Assembly (NCBI RefSeq): GCF_020832325.1
Contig: NZ_JAFIEU010000043.1
Location: 1-64,000 of the forward strand
Direction: 5' to 3'
Source of the DNA: Lunatimonas sp.
Lineage (GTDB): Bacteria; Bacteroidota; Bacteroidia; Cytophagales; Cyclobacteriaceae
Length of the DNA stretch: 64,000 nt
Shown piece after piece: positions 60,572 through 64,000 of this stretch. The first letter of the stretch is position 1, and each line of letters starts with the position of its first letter. The translations under genes and the position numbers were made by a program. Under the pieces are notes generated by a model. That model saw nothing but the letters and a program-made list of their open reading frames with translations. It had not been told where the DNA came from and ran no database searches.

Positions 60572-63500
60572 GTGTTGACCGTTACACGCGCAAATATTTT
60601 TTCGGAAATTGGATCTACCCCCCCTACATACAGAGCCTTTTTTCTGTGGGTGGTGATATTTTTGCCCATACTTAGCTTCCAGGCAGCGGCCTTTCAAACA
60701 CCGGCCACTGTCCCGACAGATAGCCTCCCGAGCAAAATCGATTCGCTGGAAAAAAGGCGGTCACTTCCATCCTTTCTACTTTGGGATAACCTAAACACTT
60801 CACCACTATTTCCTGATCAGACCCCGTTCCGCTACGGGCAATCACCTTTTTCCCTACCGTCACCCATGCAGCGCATATATGAGGTAGAGATCGACTCGGT
60901 GCTCAGGTACAACATTTATGAAGGTTTAGATTCTGCGCAGGTGGACCCGAATTACTCGGTAGATTTCGGGTCCTTTTCCAGAATGGAGGAGTTGAGACTT
61001 CGGCAGGAATATTGGAGAAACCGCTCGAGGGGGATGGATGGTGAAAGTGCTGTAGGTGGAAGGGGCTTGATTCCCCCTATGACGATGAGTCCGACATTTG
61101 ACCGAATCTTTGGTGGAAACGAAATTACCATCGTACCTACCGGCAATGTGAATCTGGACTTTGGGGGAATTTTCCGTAGGATAGACAACCCATCCATTCC
61201 CGTACGCCAGCAACGAAACGGTGGCTTCAATTTCAACCAGCAAATTCAGATGAGTGTAAATGGCATGTTGGGACAGAAGGTCCGGGTTGGAGCGAATTTT
61301 GACAGCAACAATTCGTTTGATTTCGAAAATCAACTCAAGGTAGAATACGCCGGTTTTGAGGAAGACATCATTAAAAGCATCGAAATCGGCAACGTAAGCA
61401 TGCCCGTACAAAACAGTCTCATTCAGGGTGCCACCAATCTCTTTGGAGTGAAAACACAAATGCAGTTCGGAAAACTGTTTATGACCACGGTGGCCTCCAC
61501 CCAACGTGGCAGGCGGGACGAAATCATCATCGAGGGCGGTAATCAAGGTCGTCCCTTTGAGATTCGAGCTTCCAACTACGACGAAAACCGGCACTTCTTT
61601 TTAAGCCATTTCTTCCGGGACAATTACGAGAACTGGCTCCGAGGACTTCCCCAGGTACTCTCTGGCGTGCAGATCACCCGAGTGGAAGTGTACATCATGA
61701 ACCGGGCAAACAACACCCAAACCCTTCGGAATTTTGCGGCTTTTATGGACTTAGGGGAAGGACAACGGATACACCGACCGGACAACCCCAACATAGGTTC
61801 TGGCACGCCACAAGCCCCAGCTGCTAACAACTCGAACAACCTATTTGCTTCGCTACGAAACAATCCGTCCTTCCGTTCATTCGAAAATGCTTCCAATGCC
61901 ATCGCCAACGAGCTAGGCCTGGAAAGAGGGGTTGATTTCGAACAGGTAAACGGTGCCCGCAAGCTGGAATCCAACGAATATACGTTTCACCGGGAGTTAG
62001 GCTATTTTTCATTGTTTCGAAAGTTGCAAAACGATGAAATCGTGGCGGTATCTTACGAGTATACGTATAATGGACAATCTTACAAGGTGGGCGAGCTTTC
62101 CGAAGATTACCAAAACCGCCCAGAAAACGAAGTTATCTTTCTCAAACTATTGAGGCCTGCCCGGATAAATACGCAGGTACCCACTTGGGACCTGATGATG
62201 AAAAACATTTACAACCTTAACGCCAATCAGATCAAACGGGAGGGGTTTCAATTGCAGATCATTTACCGAGATGACCGCACGGGCTTAGACAACCCAAGTC
62301 TTTTGGAGGGACAAAATGTTCGGGATATCCCACTTATTCGACTCATGGGACTGGACCGGTTAAATCCTCAAAATGACCCAGTTCCCGATGGTAATTTCGA
62401 TTTTGTTCCCGGCCTTACCATAAGGCCCGAACAGGGCTTGGTGATTTTTCCCTCACTGGAACCCTTTGGTCGCTCCATTGCACAAAATTTCCTTCCCTCT
62501 GAGGCAAATCTCGTCCAAAAGTACGTGTACGACACCCTCTACCGAACTACGTTGGCTGACGCCGAGCTGGTAACCCGCCTAAATAAATATTTCCTTAAGG
62601 GCAGTTTTACTTCGGGATCCGCCTCGGAAATCATGCTGCCTGGCTTAAACATTTCAGAAGGATCTGTGCTGGTCACCGCAGGAAACATCCCCCTTACCGA
62701 AGGCGTGGATTACACCGTAGACTACAACATCGGACGGGTAGTGATCATCAATGAAGGAATCCTGCAATCTGGTAAACGGATCAGCATCAGCTTTGAAAAG
62801 GCAGACCTGGTTTCCTTTCAGACCCGAAGTATGTTGGGTACCCGATTCGATTACTTGTTTAACGACAACTTCAACCTAGGTGGTACCTTTCTATACCTCA
62901 ATGAACGGCCGAATATCTCCCGGATAGCCACCGGAAACGAAACGCTGAGGAATAGTCTATGGGGGTTGGACATGAATTACAGCGATGAATCCCTGTTCCT
63001 GACCAAATTAGCCGATGCGCTCCCATTTACGGAAACGAAAGAAAAATCACTTGTAACCTTTAACGGGGAATTTGCCCACTTGATTCCGGGTACCTCCAAT
63101 AAAGTGGATGGGGAAGGCGCTTCGTATATTGATGATTTTGAAACAGCAATTATCCCGTTCAACTTGGGTTCCTCTCCTCAAAGCTGGAAACTGGCAGCCA
63201 CCCCCGCCACTGCCGATAACCGCTTTGATCTATCCATGCAAACGGAAGACCGACTGGGCAATGCCTACCGAAGGGCCAAGTTGTCATGGTACGTATTGGA
63301 CAACGTGTTTTTTAGGGCCTCCGGCAGAAGCACTCCCCCAAATATCAATTCCGAAGACCGCCGAAATCATTATGTAAGAGGCGTGTTCCCCCAGGAGGTT
63401 TTCAGGGGTAGGTATCGGGATATGCTGGTGACCCCCGAACCATTGTTTGACTTGGCCTACTTCCCTCACGAGAGGGGCATGTACAACTATAATCCAAACC

Positions 63501-64000
63501 TGACAAATGGGGGCCTGCTGCCCAATCCCCGTCAAAACTACGGCGGAGTCACCCGGGCAATCACTTCTGAGGTGGATTTTGACCGCACCAATATCGAATA
63601 CATTGAGTTTTGGTTGATGGACCCGTTCCTACAAGGAGAATACGGAAGGGTCCTGGATGGAATTTTCAACGAAAACAATACCACGGGCGGAAAGCTATTT
63701 TTTAACCTGGGTGAAATCTCCGAGGATGTGATGAAAGACGGAAGGCATGCATTTGAAAATGGGCTTCCCGTAGACGGTTCCCTAGACAGAGTAGCCGAAA
63801 ACGAATGGGGCCGGGTGACCAATCAGCAGTTTTTAACCCCTGCATTTGATAATTCTTCGGAGGCCCGGCAAAACCAGGATGTGGGTCTGGACGGTCTAAG
63901 CAACGAAGCGGAACGCAGCTACTTTGCTGACCGCTTTCTCAACCGATTAAACGTAAGTCCGCAAGCGTTTCAGCAAATCCAGGCTGATCCCTCCGCGGAT
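60572..64000 (+). CDS. sprA: SprA, type IX secretion outer-membrane translocon (3' part cut by window)
   Basis: The frame is open from the GTG at 60572 to the window edge: 1143 codons without a stop, roughly half of SprA (about 2300-2400 residues). The GTG is directly followed by an in-frame TTG (60575), also possible. A signal sequence (AFFLWVVIFLPILSFQAAAF) leads to the SprA N-terminal region: NEITIVPTGNVNLDFGGIFR, NQQIQMSVNGMLGQKVRVGA and VEYAGFEEDIIKSIEIGNVS, LIPGTSNKVDGEGASYIDDF. SprA is the large beta-barrel channel of the type IX secretion system in gliding bacteria. It agrees with the cargo gene and PorP/SprF gene earlier in the window. Confidence 0.93.
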   Translation, partial: MLTVTRANIFSEIGSTPPTYRAFFLWVVIFLPILSFQAAAFQTPATVPTDSLPSKIDSLEKRRSLPSFLLWDNLNTSPLFPDQTPFRYGQSPFSLPSPMQRIYEVEIDSVLRYNIYEGLDSAQVDPNYSVDFGSFSRMEELRLRQEYWRNRSRGMDGESAVGGRGLIPPMTMSPTFDRIFGGNEITIVPTGNVNLDFGGIFRRIDNPSIPVRQQRNGGFNFNQQIQMSVNGMLGQKVRVGANFDSNNSFDFENQLKVEYAGFEEDIIKSIEIGNVSMPVQNSLIQGATNLFGVKTQMQFGKLFMTTVASTQRGRRDEIIIEGGNQGRPFEIRASNYDENRHFFLSHFFRDNYENWLRGLPQVLSGVQITRVEVYIMNRANNTQTLRNFAAFMDLGEGQRIHRPDNPNIGSGTPQAPAANNSNNLFASLRNNPSFRSFENASNAIANELGLERGVDFEQVNGARKLESNEYTFHRELGYFSLFRKLQNDEIVAVSYEYTYNGQSYKVGELSEDYQNRPENEVIFLKLLRPARINTQVPTWDLMMKNIYNLNANQIKREGFQLQIIYRDDRTGLDNPSLLEGQNVRDIPLIRLMGLDRLNPQNDPVPDGNFDFVPGLTIRPEQGLVIFPSLEPFGRSIAQNFLPSEANLVQKYVYDTLYRTTLADAELVTRLNKYFLKGSFTSGSASEIMLPGLNISEGSVLVTAGNIPLTEGVDYTVDYNIGRVVIINEGILQSGKRISISFEKADLVSFQTRSMLGTRFDYLFNDNFNLGGTFLYLNERPNISRIATGNETLRNSLWGLDMNYSDESLFLTKLADALPFTETKEKSLVTFNGEFAHLIPGTSNKVDGEGASYIDDFETAIIPFNLGSSPQSWKLAATPATADNRFDLSMQTEDRLGNAYRRAKLSWYVLDNVFFRASGRSTPPNINSEDRRNHYVRGVFPQEVFRGRYRDMLVTPEPLFDLAYFPHERGMYNYNPNLTNGGLLPNPRQNYGGVTRAITSEVDFDRTNIEYIEFWLMDPFLQGEYGRVLDGIFNENNTTGGKLFFNLGEISEDVMKDGRHAFENGLPVDGSLDRVAENEWGRVTNQQFLTPAFDNSSEARQNQDVGLDGLSNEAERSYFADRFLNRLNVSPQAFQQIQADPSAD

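Noticed and set aside
60926-61594. 222-codon minus-strand open frame
   Set aside because: It is antisense to SprA, whose frame is open and has clear family motifs; the product looks like a shadow.
1-64000. Search by eye for tRNA, rRNA, CRISPR, IS elements, attachment sites and replication origin
   Set aside because: No cloverleaf-like gene with a CCA end or TTCGA arm, no spaced direct repeats, no transposase or integrase, and no DnaA-box cluster seen. A tRNA-finding program and repeat search would settle this.

Overview
The window looks like core chromosome of a Bacteroidota bacterium, most likely order Cytophagales and close to the Cyclobacteriaceae. Supporting signs are a type IX secretion/gliding gene set (SprA, a PorP/SprF-like protein and a cargo with a gliding-motility C-terminal domain), a TonB-dependent receptor with an N-terminal carboxypeptidase-regulatory-like domain, DUF4292 and DUF4837 lipoproteins, a malic enzyme fused to a phosphotransacetylase-like domain, promoters of the Bacteroidota form TTTG-N19-TAnnTTTG, and few Shine-Dalgarno sequences. 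The order dut - TPR - DUF4292 - EnvC-like - tatA - gatA - lytic transglycosylase - DUF4837 - malic enzyme - ruvA - sprA is, as I recall it, typical of this group. I see no phage, insertion sequence, CRISPR array, rRNA or tRNA.

Layout. 1-4620 (minus): an AddB-like nuclease (cut by the window edge) and an AddA-like helicase-nuclease for double-strand break repair. 4731-7858: a YdcF-type membrane protein, a CBS-pair protein, CutC and a Tat-exported glycosylasparaginase. 8134-15795: an amino-sugar/ROK neighbourhood with a ROK repressor, a NagB-PIG-L fusion, a ROK sugar kinase, a vanadium-haloperoxidase-like exported enzyme, a cupin sugar-phosphate isomerase relative and a second ROK kinase. Together with the glycosylasparaginase this fits salvage of GlcNAc, possibly from GlcNAc-asparagine. 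15811-22890: a TPR lipoprotein, PspC, a glycosyltransferase, YbaB, a 97-residue unknown protein, HisS, a 46-residue basic protein, a YfcE-type phosphoesterase and PdhB. 22986-28423: a TonB-dependent receptor divergent from a LytS/LytTR-type two-component pair, then a small lipoprotein. 28543-29874 (minus): ffh.

29875-30442 is a 568-bp AT-rich gap holding a twin dyad and an orphan hairpin. After a DUF6508-like gene come a 1474-residue secreted multidomain protein and its overlapping PorP/SprF partner. 36657-49411 is a surface-polysaccharide region (YfhO, methyltransferase, two GT4-type glycosyltransferases, two Wzx-like flippases, a DegT aminotransferase) into which isocitrate dehydrogenase and enoyl-CoA hydratase are set; dut ends it. 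49577-64000 (plus) is a long co-directional envelope and housekeeping run ending in the first 1143 codons of sprA.

I found no clear new defence or mobile system. The most useful leads are: a NagB-like domain without the usual catalytic Glu fused to a PIG-L deacetylase; an isocitrate dehydrogenase of the so-called NADP type that carries the Asp-Ile pair expected for NAD; a structured leader before the ROK kinase; a twin TACA-N4-TGTA dyad; paired-cysteine modules in the large T9SS cargo; and an unlisted 46-codon gene with its own promoter-like element.
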